A stretch of 64,000 nucleotides of DNA, from assembly GCA_029448655.1 (NCBI GenBank), contig JACCLO010000005.1:1922001-1986000 (forward strand), written 5' to 3'. Position 1 is the stretch's first letter. The number at the start of each line of letters is the position of its first letter. The translations under genes were made by a program, and so were the position numbers. The notes under the pieces are model-generated. The model ran no database searches. It saw only the letters and a program-made list of their open reading frames with translations, and was not told the DNA's origin. This DNA is from Wolfiporia cocos. Lineage: Eukaryota; Basidiomycota; Agaricomycetes; Polyporales; Phaeolaceae. Below are positions 11,187 through 22,879 of this stretch, piece after piece.

Positions 11187-13401
11187 ATGTCGAGCGAGCT
11201 CTTGAACGCACTGAACCCTAACATCGTCTCTAGTCGTCGTCCACGACCTTCGATAGCAAATGTGCCCGAGACCAGTACTGTTGCAGCACCGGTCGTGCAG
11301 CGGCCGTTTGTCCCGCACCGTAGCGAACTCGAGTATGCCATCGCAGAACCCCCGCCTCGTGCACCACCACCTACACCCGCACAGTAAGCTAACCGTGCTC
11401 GGTCCTGTTTCCAGTGCTCAAACCGCTTCGATGCAACAGGGTAACCACGCCGGCGCCCCGACCGGTGAGCCCGCTTCAAGAGGTGCTCCGAGAGCTGAGC
11501 GCGGCCAGGGACGCCGACGAGGCAGAGCGCCAGCGGCGTATTGCTTGGGAGAAAGAGCAAGAGGAGAGGTATGCGCAGCGGCAGGCTGAGCTCGAGCGCC
11601 AGATGCTGGAAATGCGCCAGGAGCTGACCGTGCTCAAGAACTTCATATACTCGCAACCCACTCCGTCCCCCGGAGCTCCTCCCAGCATCCCTTCTGCGTT
11701 ACGCACACCTGCTCGATCGCCACAGCAGCTGCCCTTCGAGCAAACGGTACCCAATATGCTCACTCCGCAGACTGCACATGCGTCTGCATCATCACTGGCG
11801 AACCACTCTCCGATTGCACTGCCTCTGTCTCCCGTCACCCCTGAGTCGTCACCTCAACTTGGGACTCCTTCCATACAGAGTGTCCTGTCGCCACATGTGG
11901 CGAGGAGACCGAACCCCATGCAGCGGCAGCATGTAAATGGGCCTACGCCGCAGGGACCGCCCACGCCTGCGCTGTCCACGCCGCGAACGGCGATGACCCC
12001 CCAGTCTTCCTTTGAGTCTCTTGTGCAACGCACACCAGCTGTTGAAGGCTCTCCGCAGCGAGTTGCAAGTCCTCCGGCCGCCGATAACAGGTCCCGGCCT
12101 CCCAGTAATTCTCCGCGAGTCTATGGTGATATTGTTGCAGCGCCGGTTCCCCCATCGCACGCTGTGCGCGTAAAGGACTCTATTGCTGGTCCGTCAACTG
12201 TTGTGTCTCCTCCACGGAAACGACCAATAGCATCTTCGGCAAACGACGATGGTGTTAGCAGTGACGATGACTTTGAGTCGGAAGGGCGCGCCTTCAAACG
12301 CATAAGTGGGGTTGACGGACGTTGTCGCACGATACAGGTGTGTCATCCTTGATTGTGTCTCATTTGTCTACCCGTCCAGAAATGACTATTGGGCATCCAG
12401 CATGCTATGCGACTCCATCTCATCCGGATGATGCAAATCCCGGACGACAAACATCTTCCCGAAAGCCATGTCGAGGGCAGACAATTATTTGCTAACGACC
12501 CTATTCGATTCGTATGGGACAAGACCATCAGGCAGTCGGCGCACAATTCGGCTATGAGGCGACGGATTATCGAAGACATGAGAGCGAACCGCAGCGTGTA
12601 CAAATTCGTCCCGGAGCAGGACTTTGAAAAGAAGCATTTAGAGTCTGTCTTCGACCAGGCGTTCACTACATTGCGGCAGAAGGCCCACGCCCAGATGAAT
12701 ACTGCACTCGCGGAGAAGCACAAACGGAGGGAGGAGCAGAAGTCAATGAAGGCGCGAAGGACGAGCCGGAAGAAGATGGTGAGAGGATAGTTGTTGTTGC
12801 CGTACTATCATTCATGACATGCTGTGTACAGAAACTTGCCAGCCGCGTTGAGATGCGGAAGAAAATGAGCTCATTTTCGCATGCCACGTTCGACGGCGCA
12901 CTGCAACAAGACTGCATGTCCTCCGAGGAGTCTGGCGAAGAGGACGGCGAGCCCTCGCCCTTCGACGGGAGCATTCAGAAGGTCGAGGTCCTGCGCATCC
13001 GCGGGCTGCCGTGGCGGAGCTTACGACTGCAGTGCTTCTATTCGGCGCTTGACGAGGAGGATCAGGTAGACAAAAGTAAGAAGCCGAAGCGCGGTAGCGG
13101 GCCAAAGGAGCGCCGCATTGGCCAGTATAAGGACGGCGACGTCCTGCCGCCGGAGGGCGTCGCGAGCTGGATGATTAGCAAGCGGTGGCTCAGACTGCTG
13201 CAGCTTGCGCGTCCAGACCGCGCCGTATACGTGCGCAGCCGCATCTTCGACCCACCTGGATTCGACTGCAATAGCTGCCCGAGCTTGGGTGCGGAAAGTG
13301 AAGACGACATGGAGCTGTCGGAGGTCGCTCTGCCGAATCAGTATATTCCTTTCTCCGATACGAGTTATTCGCTGCAGTACGCTCTTACTCCCCAGCATTA
13401 G
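11187..13401 (+). CDS. Conserved basidiomycete protein of unknown function with coiled coil
   Basis: I do not recognise a named family. Four exons join in phase, with introns at about 11384-11439, 12337-12402 and 12787-12831. Order of regions: a short N-terminal part; a charged helical stretch rich in Glu, Arg and Gln (likely coiled coil, about residues 95-145); a long Pro/Ser/Thr-rich disordered middle with repeated TP and SP sites; an acidic patch SSDDDFESEG; a basic helical block; and a folded C-terminal region with Trp and Arg residues (IRGLPWRSL, SWMISKRWLRLL). The TP/SP sites and basic runs such as PPRKRP suggest a nuclear, phosphorylated protein, but that is inference. It shares a promoter interval with RPN11. 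Confidence 0.75.
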
Positions 13402-13868
13402 ATTGGTGTCCTGTGATGCATCCTCGGATGTTGGACGGCCCTCTACCGTACTAGATTGTTTAGATTGATTTTGCTATCAACTGCTATTCTACTGTAAATG
13501 CGTCTCCCACCGTCTGTCGTCTCTTGGTCAGGTCATTGCGTATCGTACTGTACGCTTGTTGGACATTAGTTGTTATTCTTGAAGACAGTGTTCTCATGAC
13601 TATTAAATTGTAATCTAGAGAAAAACAACCTTTCGCTGGGGGCGTGATCGTTTCCGTCGCTGAGTCCTGGCGAACAATGTAGCAACTCGACGCGGATATA
13701 TTTAATTAGACGAATTAAAGCTCCAGGCGCGTAACACCCGATCGCCCAATCATTTGATAGACGCCTGGTGACGAGTCGCCGCGCACTCGCATACTCGGTA
13801 CTAACCCCATCCCGGACGCATAATATACCCATTACTCAAAACTGTTAATACCCTTCGCATTAATAGCC
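13402..13868. other. Intergenic region
   Basis: No supported gene. It should contain the 3' end of the unknown gene to the left and the promoter of VPS52. A minus-strand open frame at 13566-13832 has no recognisable domain and no splice partner. Confidence 0.5.
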
Positions 13869-16297
13869 ATGTCAATCAATGGTCAGCATTCACGCATACA
13901 GGTTGTGCCAGCCGGACTAGTCTGACATTGATGCGGTACTAGAGCTCGCGAACCCACCTGCTGATTCTCACTTGTCTGCTGCTACTGTTCACGGAGGACA
14001 ATCCTGTGAGTCAGTCGGGTGCGAATTGATGACATGAAATATCATGTTGCTTACAAGACTGCTAGAAGACAGTGGCCGTGCACAGGACTTCGTGGATCTG
14101 CATGACCAAGTCCAAGTGCATTGCATATTGTCTCTGAGCTGCCAACTGAGGCTGATTATACATCCGCGACGCAGACTAGCGTGAACTTGCTTGACTCCCT
14201 CGAGAACTTCCTCTCGACATTTCAGAAAGACCTATCTGCAGTTTCGGGCCAGATATCTGAACTGCAGGATCGCAGCAAAGATATTGAGCACAGGCTGAAG
14301 AGTCGCAGGGTATGGCATCAACGCTCTAGCGTGCTTGAGACCATAGCTTGACACATGTGCACAGAAAATCGAGAAACCTCTGTCCAATCTGCTTGTCGAC
14401 CTATGCATTCCTCCGCATCTCGCAACACTCATTCTGGACACTCCTGTTGGCGAGCCATGGATAGCAGCCATTGAAGAATTCGAGGAGCGACTAGACGCAC
14501 TGCAGGTCAGGGTAAGGGTGAAAGCCGCAAGAGACCTTGCAGAGGTAGCAGAAGGGTTGCGAATAGTCGTAAGAACGACACCATGTGTCCTCCGTACGCT
14601 TCTGACTTGGCGCCGCTTGTAGGCAGCGACGAAGCTGCGGACCTTCTTCCTTGCCCTCTTGCAGCCAATACGGACCAGCATGACAACCAACATGCAGGTC
14701 ATTCAGACTTCGGTGTTCCTAAAGTACAAGCCCCTGTTCGCATTCCTCCAACGGCATGCTGCAAACGTGGCTAGCGAGGTGCAGCGAGCATATGTCGGCA
14801 CCGCGCGCACGTACTTCGAGACCGGGTTTCGTCGCTACATTCGTAGCCTCGGATATCTTAGAGTACGCATCACATTTAATTCTCTGATGTAGCTTTACTC
14901 AATTTTATGCAGGCGCGATGGGTTGAGAAGGCAGAAGTTATCGTCACCGGCGCAGGCGAGACAGGTTCCGATCCCGAAGTAGACAGCGAACGACTGGCAT
15001 TTTCCCGTATCGACGGCCCCGGCGTTGCGCTCGCGTACATGGTGGACGACAAGGCGCATGTACGTCCCCTCTGGCCCTCTTCGGCCCACTAACCTCACCA
15101 ATGCTCTCCCACAGAAAGAGCCAGTCGAGGCCATCCTCCGCTCCATGCTCCTCGTCCTCATGGACAACGCGACGGCAGAGTACACCTTTGTTACCACTTT
15201 CTTCGCACCCGCGCCACGGCCCTCCGCGCTCGCACACACGCACGCGCAGCAGTCGAGTGGCTCGCTGCGCTCGCCGACCGCGCTGCTCTCCCCCTCGGAC
15301 GGTGAGTTTGACGACGGCCGCTCTGCCGCGGGCTCCGAGCGCGGTGTGCCGCCTATTCAACGTGTCGCGAGCATTGGCAGCGTCATGGGCCTCTCCGCAT
15401 CCGGGTCCGTGACGAGCTCTACTCTAGGAGAGTCGGTGAAGGAGGATCAGGCGGTCATGAATGCAATTTGGAAGCAGATAATGGACCCGGTGCTGGAGTA
15501 CTGCCAGGTGGGTTCTTGGTCGTGATATGCTCGATGCGGTGTCTGATACGCGTCACGTATAGACATTCGTGCGGTCGCTGTTAGAACCAGCACCTCCTGT
15601 CGTGCCGCTGCTCACAATGATCCGTCTCACAGAGGACGTCATGGCCGAAGTCCAAAAGCGCAGTTGCAGCCCGCTGGAGACGTTCATCTTCACGATCAGG
15701 CTGCAGATGTGGCCTGTATTCCAGCATTCCATGGCAGAACATGTTGAGTCCGTGAAAAAATTGGCCGAGGGAGCGACGTCTGGTTATTTCCGCAGGGGGG
15801 TCACAACGACCGATGGGGCGATTTTGAGCGTAAGGTATCTGCCTGTATACGCGGTTGATTTCTAATCTATCTGCAGATATGTCGGAGATACGTTACCTTC
15901 TTCAATTCGTTCATCGCATTGACCGAGCAACCGGAGGAGACGATGATATTTTCAAAGTGCGTGTCAGAAGTCTCAGAGCTTGTCGCCGTGCTCACAGGCA
16001 TCGCGCAGCTTGCTTCGCTTGCGTCAAGAACTATCAAAGCTGATCACCACCCATACCGACAAAATCACCGATACAGTCGCAAAGGCTTCCGGACAATCGT
16101 CCATTTACGAGACGCTTTTACAGGAGTTGAGCGTGCGTACTATGTTTACTGAATAGAGACCGCTAGATTTATTGACTACTTAACAGAAGGGAGAGCGTCC
16201 GACTAGTCACCCGAAGGCTCAGGCTGAGATGGCCTACTGGCGAGGAAGAGAGGAAGAGGCGCGCAGGCGCATGGTTTCGACGCATAGACAGCGTTGA
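13869..16297 (+). CDS. VPS52: GARP complex subunit Vps52
   Basis: Subunit of the GARP tethering complex, which captures endosome-derived vesicles at the trans-Golgi. Many exons join in frame. Seen are the family's N-terminal coiled-coil signature (DFVDLHDQVQ, then DSLENFLSTFQKDL and ISELQDRSKDIEHRL), then LSNLLVDLCIPPHLA, KYKPLFAFLQRHA, a long alpha-helical middle with a Ser-rich insert (about 15240-15420), and a C-terminal region with FIFTIRLQMWPVFQ. The stop follows THRQR. The first coding exon is uncertain. The frame is clear from about 13920 (DIDAVLEL), preceded by a probable acceptor, and the upstream ATG at 13869 is only a candidate. Its neighbour EFR3 is convergent, with 267 bp between stop codons. 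Confidence 0.88.
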
Positions 16298-16564
16298 GCC
16301 TTTTGTGAGATCCGCGAGAGGATGTCCTAGGCAATAGAACGTGAAATGCGCATACCGATGACAAAAACGATGAATCATTACATAGAGATCCGTGAGTCCA
16401 TGAGAGTATCTAGCAATAAGATGGGTGGTATAAGATCAATATTCGCAGGATGAACCATGAGTCAATGCAACTGCCCCACTTCCTCACGCCTTATAAGGTG
16501 GGGTCAATGCAGGCATCCTGGCCGAGGCAATGTCAATACATGTACCTGCTTGCAGCTCAGAACC

Positions 16565-19500
16565 TCACCGTTGCTCTGGCTTCTGTAGCGTAGGGAACGA
16601 CGATTTCAGATGTGTCGCACCATTCTGCTTCCCTATCCCAAGCTTGTTCAACACATCTCGGACTTCCCCAGGCCCGGCCAATTTACTATGCTGCTGTGGT
16701 CTCGACTTGGTGGGTGTCAGCTTGTGGAATCCCTCAGCATGCCCAATGGAAGCGGGGTGGTCAAGCGTGGAAATCGATGGGGCCTTCGTGGCAAGGTTTG
16801 GGCTGGATATACTGCTCCGACCTTCTAGTGCATCTCGCAATTCTGTTACTCCAACGCCTCGAGTCGAGCGTGTCAGGCTTTGCAAGGAGATATTGTCGAT
16901 GTGCATGAGCGCCGGTGCCACCTTGATCAGAGGTGCAAGGCCGTCCCGATGTAGGGAGTCATAGTTTGCGTTCGCCTCAATCGCTGCGGCACGATGTCAG
17001 ACGGTGCAACGCCAAAATAAATAAACTTTCTTACACTCCTTGAAGGCTGACTCTGCACTCCACGCCGCCTTCAAGCGACGAAGCAAAGCCTCCTCGTCCA
17101 GACCTGTCGTCTCCTGTACATTCTGAGCAATTGCTAACGATCTGCAAACTGCATCACTGTCAAACTCTTTCAGCAGATCGCTGGAAAATGAATCCCCCAG
17201 AAGGGACATTCCATGCGGCGGGGGGTGCAATGCTCCGGCCCGAACATCAGGGAGGCCGGGCAATGTCGCTGAGGTTGTAGACAAAGCCTGAAGGCGCGAA
17301 GTGAGAGCCTAATTCTACGAATTAGCTGGTCACAGATACCTTGGCCATCGACTCTGTGATTTCGGGGGAACTCCACACGGTCCCCAGGGTCGACCACGCG
17401 CCGGCTATCACCTGTTGGATTGCGGCCGCAGGCGGTGCGGCGATGGCCTGCGCATCCTCGGCCCGGACAGCGTTGTCCAAGGCCAACAGCATGGGAACTC
17501 CAGTAAACAAGCCGCGAACGGGGAGATTTTTATGCACGGCGCGCAGAATAGCGAGTATGTTACCATAGTCCGAAAGCGACGCAGCGGTAGAGGCAGTCGG
17601 CGACAATTTCCTAGGAGCACCCTGCATTGCGCGGAGAACGGAAGAAGTCTTGCGAGGCCGTAGTGGGATGCTCATCGAGCGTCGGCTCGAGTCGTGCAAC
17701 TGATCGTTCTCGTGGCTGGCCGACCCATCTTGGGTTGCAGTGGCGTCCCCATTAGGCGGATGCTCCGGCACCAGGGACTGCAGATCCTTCGAAGTAGACG
17801 TGGCGAGTACATAGAGGAATGCGTGAAGAGCGTTGAGGAACCTCGTAGTAGCATCTCCGTACGTCATAGCGACCATGTTATTCGCTTGCTCCGTAGGTCC
17901 TTCAGCGAGGGGTCGCAGACGCTTGACCCCTCCTACGTCCGTGTGATCGCCAGGCCTCGGAATCTCCTTCTGCAGATAAGAGACCAGTGCGACTGCATAA
18001 TCTGCACGCACGGCATAGTCGCGGTCGCAAATAAGGACCAATGTGTCGTGCCAAACCTCCGGAGGAATCCTAGTACGGCGCGAGGAACGAAGATGCACGT
18101 CTCGAGAGGTCGGTGAAGGTAATTCGGCACTTGTTCCGGCAGTATGTGTGTCTTTGTGGTCGGCAGCGTTGTCTTCCTTCGCAAGCTCATGCATGTCCGA
18201 AGCATGCATCAAGCCCATCAGGCCTGCGAGGAGGCATCTCAATGCTTGAGATCGGCCTTGGTCGCCATTAGTCTTCCCACTGCCTGGTAGGCCGGAAGAC
18301 TCAACCATCACAAGTCGACTGATCAGCTCGCTGGCGAGGTCTTGGATCTGGTCAGTGTAATACACATGCGTGCCCAACGACGCAATGCATTCCACCAGCA
18401 AAGGCAGCATAGCATCATCAGGGTTTATGGCGATGCGGCGGAAAACAAGAGAGATCAAGCTGGAGATTATGTCGGATGTCGAGAGGTTCACAAGTGGCGT
18501 GGGCGAAGTGAAGACCGTAGTCATCATGATCGCCAGGGTATTCAGCCGGGCAGATGCTTGTGGTGAGTCTTGCCCCTCGACAAGACATTCGACCAAGCGT
18601 GTGGGGACTGCATACCGATACTGGTACTGAGTCCATTCTCCGGCCTTGGCCGCAAACCACCGACAATGCTCGACCTTGGACCAACCACCGGAGTCATCGA
18701 AGAAGTCAAATGCAGCTGACATGATGATGGTCGCCTGTGGCGCAGTCGAGTGACCGAACAGTGAGGACAGGGCATGCAGTGCCGCGTTGACCACGTCCCC
18801 AAACGATGGCCCTTTGTCCCCATCAACGTGCAAATGGATTGAAGCCGCTCGCCGCTCTAACGCTGGCCGGGTGCGGAAGTCGTTCATGAATGCAAATTGG
18901 GGCTGCTCTTTAACTGACGCGGCTCTACGTACTCTCATCAGGTAAGCGCCGTTGACTCGATGCTGCGACACTCACTCGTGATTCAACGTTTCAATATCAG
19001 CTTCGATGACAAGCGTTAAAAGTGCGGGTAGTATCGTGGACACCTGCAGCTTGAAATGCGACGATGCGTGATAAAGAGCCTCCGAGTGTACAGCGGCGGT
19101 TAGTGAGGCCAGGCCGACGAGACGTGTACTGCAATAAATTAGCGTTGCCTTGGAGCCAAGGGACGAACACTCACCGATTCCGTGTTTCACGGTCATCCAA
19201 CTTCTTCTTGCCTATTGCAGAAAATTGCTGTAGACACGACAAGTAGTCTTGGGTAACTTCTCGATCCACGCCAATGAGGTGTCCGTCAGTGTATGTAGAC
19301 CATGCGGTGAACTAATCAAATGAGCAATGCTCATGGATAATTTGTACTCTGCGCACTTACTACGGTAGCGATTCTAGCCATAACCTCCAGATCCGACGAC
19401 AGACATGAAAGGGTGGCGTTGATCGCAGACATCAAGGATGCAGTGAGCAGAGCTATGTCACGCCGGCATTCCGTCGCCAATGCTTTGAAGATGTACAGAG

Positions 19501-19799
19501 TGATTAGCAGAGACCTGGATTCCAAATGATTGGGAGTCAGACATTTCTTGAAAATGTAACACATACGCGCGTGAGCGAGTGTTCCCGGCCTGAGCTCTCC
19601 GACAATCTGCTTTCGCCCGCTTCTCAAGCTCTCCTGCAAGCTTGTTAATTTTCCCCGGCCGATTGGAGGCATAATATGTTAGACGAGACAGTTCTTGGGA
19701 GTTCGGGAGGTATTCTGGGCCAGAAGTCAACAGAGCTGCGGACGGGGGATAACAGGCGGAGACGAGGTGGACATGATTAGGAGTGAAAGGTAGATGCAT
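16565..19799 (-). CDS. EFR3: Efr3-like plasma-membrane anchor of PI 4-kinase
   Basis: Palmitoylated armadillo-like protein that anchors the Stt4/PI4KA complex at the plasma membrane for PI4P synthesis (known for the family). The protein starts MHLPFTPNHVHLV, then the family's YPPSAALLTSGPEYLPNSQELSRLTYYA region and a helical-repeat body. The largest exon (about 17325-18965) carries helices and a Ser/Pro-rich loop with RSMSIPLRPRK. The C-terminal part is disordered and rich in Ser-Thr. An N-terminal Cys (in SACYPP) could serve as a lipidation site. It is of the order of 950 residues, as expected. Exon borders in the 5' third (19000-19800) are less certain. Confidence 0.85.
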
Positions 19800-20217
19800 T
19801 GAGATGTTCCCTATACAATATATAGTTGTAAAGGAATGTGGGAGGAAGACTAGAGACAGAGGTATACTAGAGGGAATCACTGGGAGCGTAGTCACTGTAG
19901 GAGAGCTATGACCTCGCTGGGTTCCAAATTGGCAATTCCGTGGAGGTCTGTTACGTAACTCATTGCCCCTGCCACCACCGCGAATGGCAACGTTTCACCA
20001 TCTGTTACTTCTTGGCTACCGCGCCCAGCGTCGACTCTGTGTATGTTGCGTGTCCGCATTATCCATATCAAGCGAGATCAGCAAGTCCGTAAACATAGCA
20101 AGTCCATCTGTGATTGCCGAGACCGATTCTGAAAACCACTCAGCAGTGACACATTCGATATCCTGCTAACAGCTCACAAGGCGTTGTAATATTGACATCG
20201 TATAAATATTTCATAAA
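19800..20217. other. Intergenic region
   Basis: Promoter side of EFR3 and 3' end of the BRCT gene. The plus-strand open frame at 19963-20169 shows no domain and is not supported. Confidence 0.5.
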
Positions 20218-21151
20218 TCAGCTCTTCTCTATCTTCCGGCCACTACCATCCGTCTTCAGCATGTGCGCGAGGCTCGTAGCAGCTGTAATTTTCAAAACGG
20301 AGTACTCTCGCTCGGCTAAACGCTTTCCAGCCTTGATGCTGTCAAAGATCCACTCGGGCTTCACAACATGTACTTTGATCCTGGTCTTGGCCGTCAAAAG
20401 CTTATGGGCCTTTGACCCGCTTAGTTGTTGCGACGTCAGTATGTGTGTTGCGCCCGAGGCCGTATTCCTGGTAGACGGACGGGTGAGCTTAGTGGGCTTG
20501 CTAAGTAGGATTTAAATGCTTACATGACCTGTCCGCCAGCCAACGTCACGGTGCGCTTCATTTCTATGTCGGTGGTATTCGCTAAATAGCCGTCGATATA
20601 CACGCGAACGTTGCGGAGAATATTGCCATCCGAGCCGGACGATTTCTCAGGACGCTGCCGAACCAGTTTCTCAGTCCGCACTTCCCAGTAGCTCTTGATG
20701 TTCACACGGCACTCAGAGCGTTGGTGACCTGTAGCTGCTGTTGAAATGTGGTCTGCAGAGTTTCGAATAGTTAAGCGATTCGGTATCCCACTCAGGAAGA
20801 AAGAAATTGTACCTGAGCGTTCATAGATGTCAGAGTGGGTTATTGGATTTGCTTCGTCCTGTAGAGTGCTAAGAAGCCGCTTGGTGACCGTAGCAGCAGA
20901 TGGTTTTGCGCCATTCTTGCGCAACGGTGCGAGGATCCTGAGGCGACGAGACTAGATGAGACGGGTGATGCATCTCGAAGGTCAAGAACATACTTTTCGG
21001 CCTTCTCCTTCCTCTCCTTCAGCTCTTCGCACTTGCTCTTGGCTCCTTTGCTGACATTATAAGGGCTGTGTCGAACCGTGGATCGTCTCTGCTCTTCTTT
21101 ACCGAGCGCTGTGCGAGTTGAGGGTTTAGTGACTATCACAAACCTGTCCAT
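20218..21151 (-). CDS. Small protein with a single C-terminal BRCT domain
   Basis: About 250 residues. The start MDRFVIVTKPSTRTALG is followed by a Lys/Glu-rich helix, a middle region, then a BRCT domain: NVRVYIDGYL, DIEMKRTVTLAGG, ASGATHILTSQQLSGSKAHK and the conserved Trp segment VVKPEWIFDSIKAGKRL, ending in a short basic tail. The strand and spacing resemble the N-terminal BRCT of Rev1-type DNA polymerases, but no polymerase follows. BRCT domains bind phosphopeptides or DNA ends, so a role in DNA damage response in the nucleus is likely but unproven. The intron at about 20463-20527 joins VM to NTASG in phase. Confidence 0.75.
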
Positions 21152-21869
21152 GCTAGATGGGGACGAGGAAAGTAGTTAAGGAGGAAAGTAGCTAAAGAGA
21201 TGACAGCCGCATGAATGACCCAGGACAAGACACTAATGGGTGTGGCCACGGCGCGTGGTAATTAATTAATTGTTAATCGCAGTTCCGGCGCTACCGCCAC
21301 AGACGTGTTGTTTGTGGCTGCTTGCGTTGTGGCAGAAACACAGAGTGTTCGTGACAAACAAAGTTAAACCTTCATGCTGACCAGAGTCATTCGAAATGAA
21401 TAAAGGTCGCTATGATTAAGCGGGACTGCTCACTATAGATACTCGGAGAACAGTCCTTCTCCGTTGGCCAGTATCGCATTCAACTCACTATAGAATACTC
21501 TGATATGAAGGCTCACATCACATTCGCTAGTACTTGGTGATCATCAGGAGCACAGGTCATGACTATGTGTCTGCGCAGAGCTGAAGCCTGTAGCCGGTGA
21601 CATGGCCCTGATTCAAAATCATGACGACGCAATGGGCGAATATTATTGGACTATAGTTGAATGGACGTGAGCAAATATCCTTCCGACTGTCGGACATTGG
21701 TAGCATCTCAACAATCAAAATAGAACAGAGAGTTAGACTCACAAATCATATAGTCCCGTACCCAGACATCCCTGTACCCAGACATCTTATAACGCTACAA
21801 TGTACTAGACCTTTTGAGCGGATCATGGAACTAGGCTATCAGCTTACTCGGGGATAGTAACGGCTAGCC
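21152..21869. other. Intergenic region
   Basis: AT-richer sequence without a supported gene. There is a repeated 'cccagacatc' near 21762-21785. Confidence 0.5.
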
Positions 21870-22258
21870 ATGCCACTCGTGACGTTCACATTTTTCGCAA
21901 TTACCTCATGCTATCACAGCTTCGAAGAAGCCAGTGCATGGGTAATGATCCACTATCGGCCAATGCGCTAGAACGCACACAATGCATACGACATTGCCAT
22001 TAGACGCCACCACCACGACACACCGATTCCGACGCGAAGCCCTCGTTATCGGACATCATGCTGCACGATTGGAATGGCTCCTACTTCGACTCCGGAGTTC
22101 GCATCCCTGCGAAACGAGGCGCCCATATAGGACTTCCGCGGGCTTCACGGTGAGCTTGCTGGTTCCCCCGAGCGTATTCCGCGTCAGGCGCGCTTCTAAT
22201 GTACCCTCGGCATGCCTATAGAATGTTGACGGATTCGACGACCACCCGGGCCGGCTAA
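21870..22258 (+). CDS. Candidate small protein with possible signal peptide
   Basis: Three short exons (21870-21941, 22004-22149, 22222-22258) join in phase through canonical introns (gtaatg...cattag and gtgagc...ctatag, the latter with a cttctaatg branch-like site). They would encode about 84 residues. The N-terminus has a hydrophobic stretch (MPLVTFTFFAITSC). The middle reads LHDWNGSYFDSGVRIPAKRG. I recognise no family. A second open reading after the last acceptor in another frame (VDGFDDHPGRLNLPSAVPSS) also looks protein-like, so the true exon structure could differ or the locus could be decaying. Confidence 0.3.
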
Positions 22259-22879
22259 ACCTACCGTCAGCAGTCCCGTCATCTGCGACGATGTACGTCG
22301 TCCACTCACCGAAGACACCTGGTACGTGAATGAAGCCCCATCTGAGGCAACGCCTCGATATGTGTATGACATGAATACAGATGGATGCAGATCTTGACAG
22401 GACTGCGCGAGGCTAGACACTATTGGCGGCGCGCTTCGAGTTTCCAAGATGACGAATGTGGTATACTAACGCCAGAGAACCTGTAAGCCCTCGGACTCGG
22501 GCTCGGATCTTACAGAAGCTGTCATAGACATTGTCGCGCACACTGTGCACATTGTCTCTCCCACAACATCTAGCGGCGGAGTTCCGGTCAACGCTACATT
22601 TAGAAGGATGATGCACCTACAGGGTCGTCCACCGTCATCAACAAACAATTAATGGGCACGGTCTTAGAGCGGACGCATATCTCCAGACTGTACCTTTTCG
22701 AAGTCGTCGTTGATCTACATAAAAGGGTGATGAGCCCACAGGCATTGTTTCCTAATATATCAGCAACAAGGAGATTCCTGACATCCACACTCATTCGGGA
22801 TAATCAGTGCAGCAAGTTCCATCGGGATATCAAAGAGAGCCGAAGTCAAATTGACTGGCAATGCATGGATATACACCCT
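22259..22879. other. Intergenic region with protein-like fragments
   Basis: Plus-strand segments such as 22505-22615 (VIDIVAHTVHIVSPTTSSGG) look protein-like but are interrupted by stops. No gene model could be built. It may be a decayed continuation of the locus to the left. Confidence 0.35.

Noticed and set aside
11476..11838. Minus-strand frame within the unknown gene next to RPN11
   Set aside because: Antisense shadow. The plus-strand frame splices consistently and has a coherent coiled-coil and linker structure.
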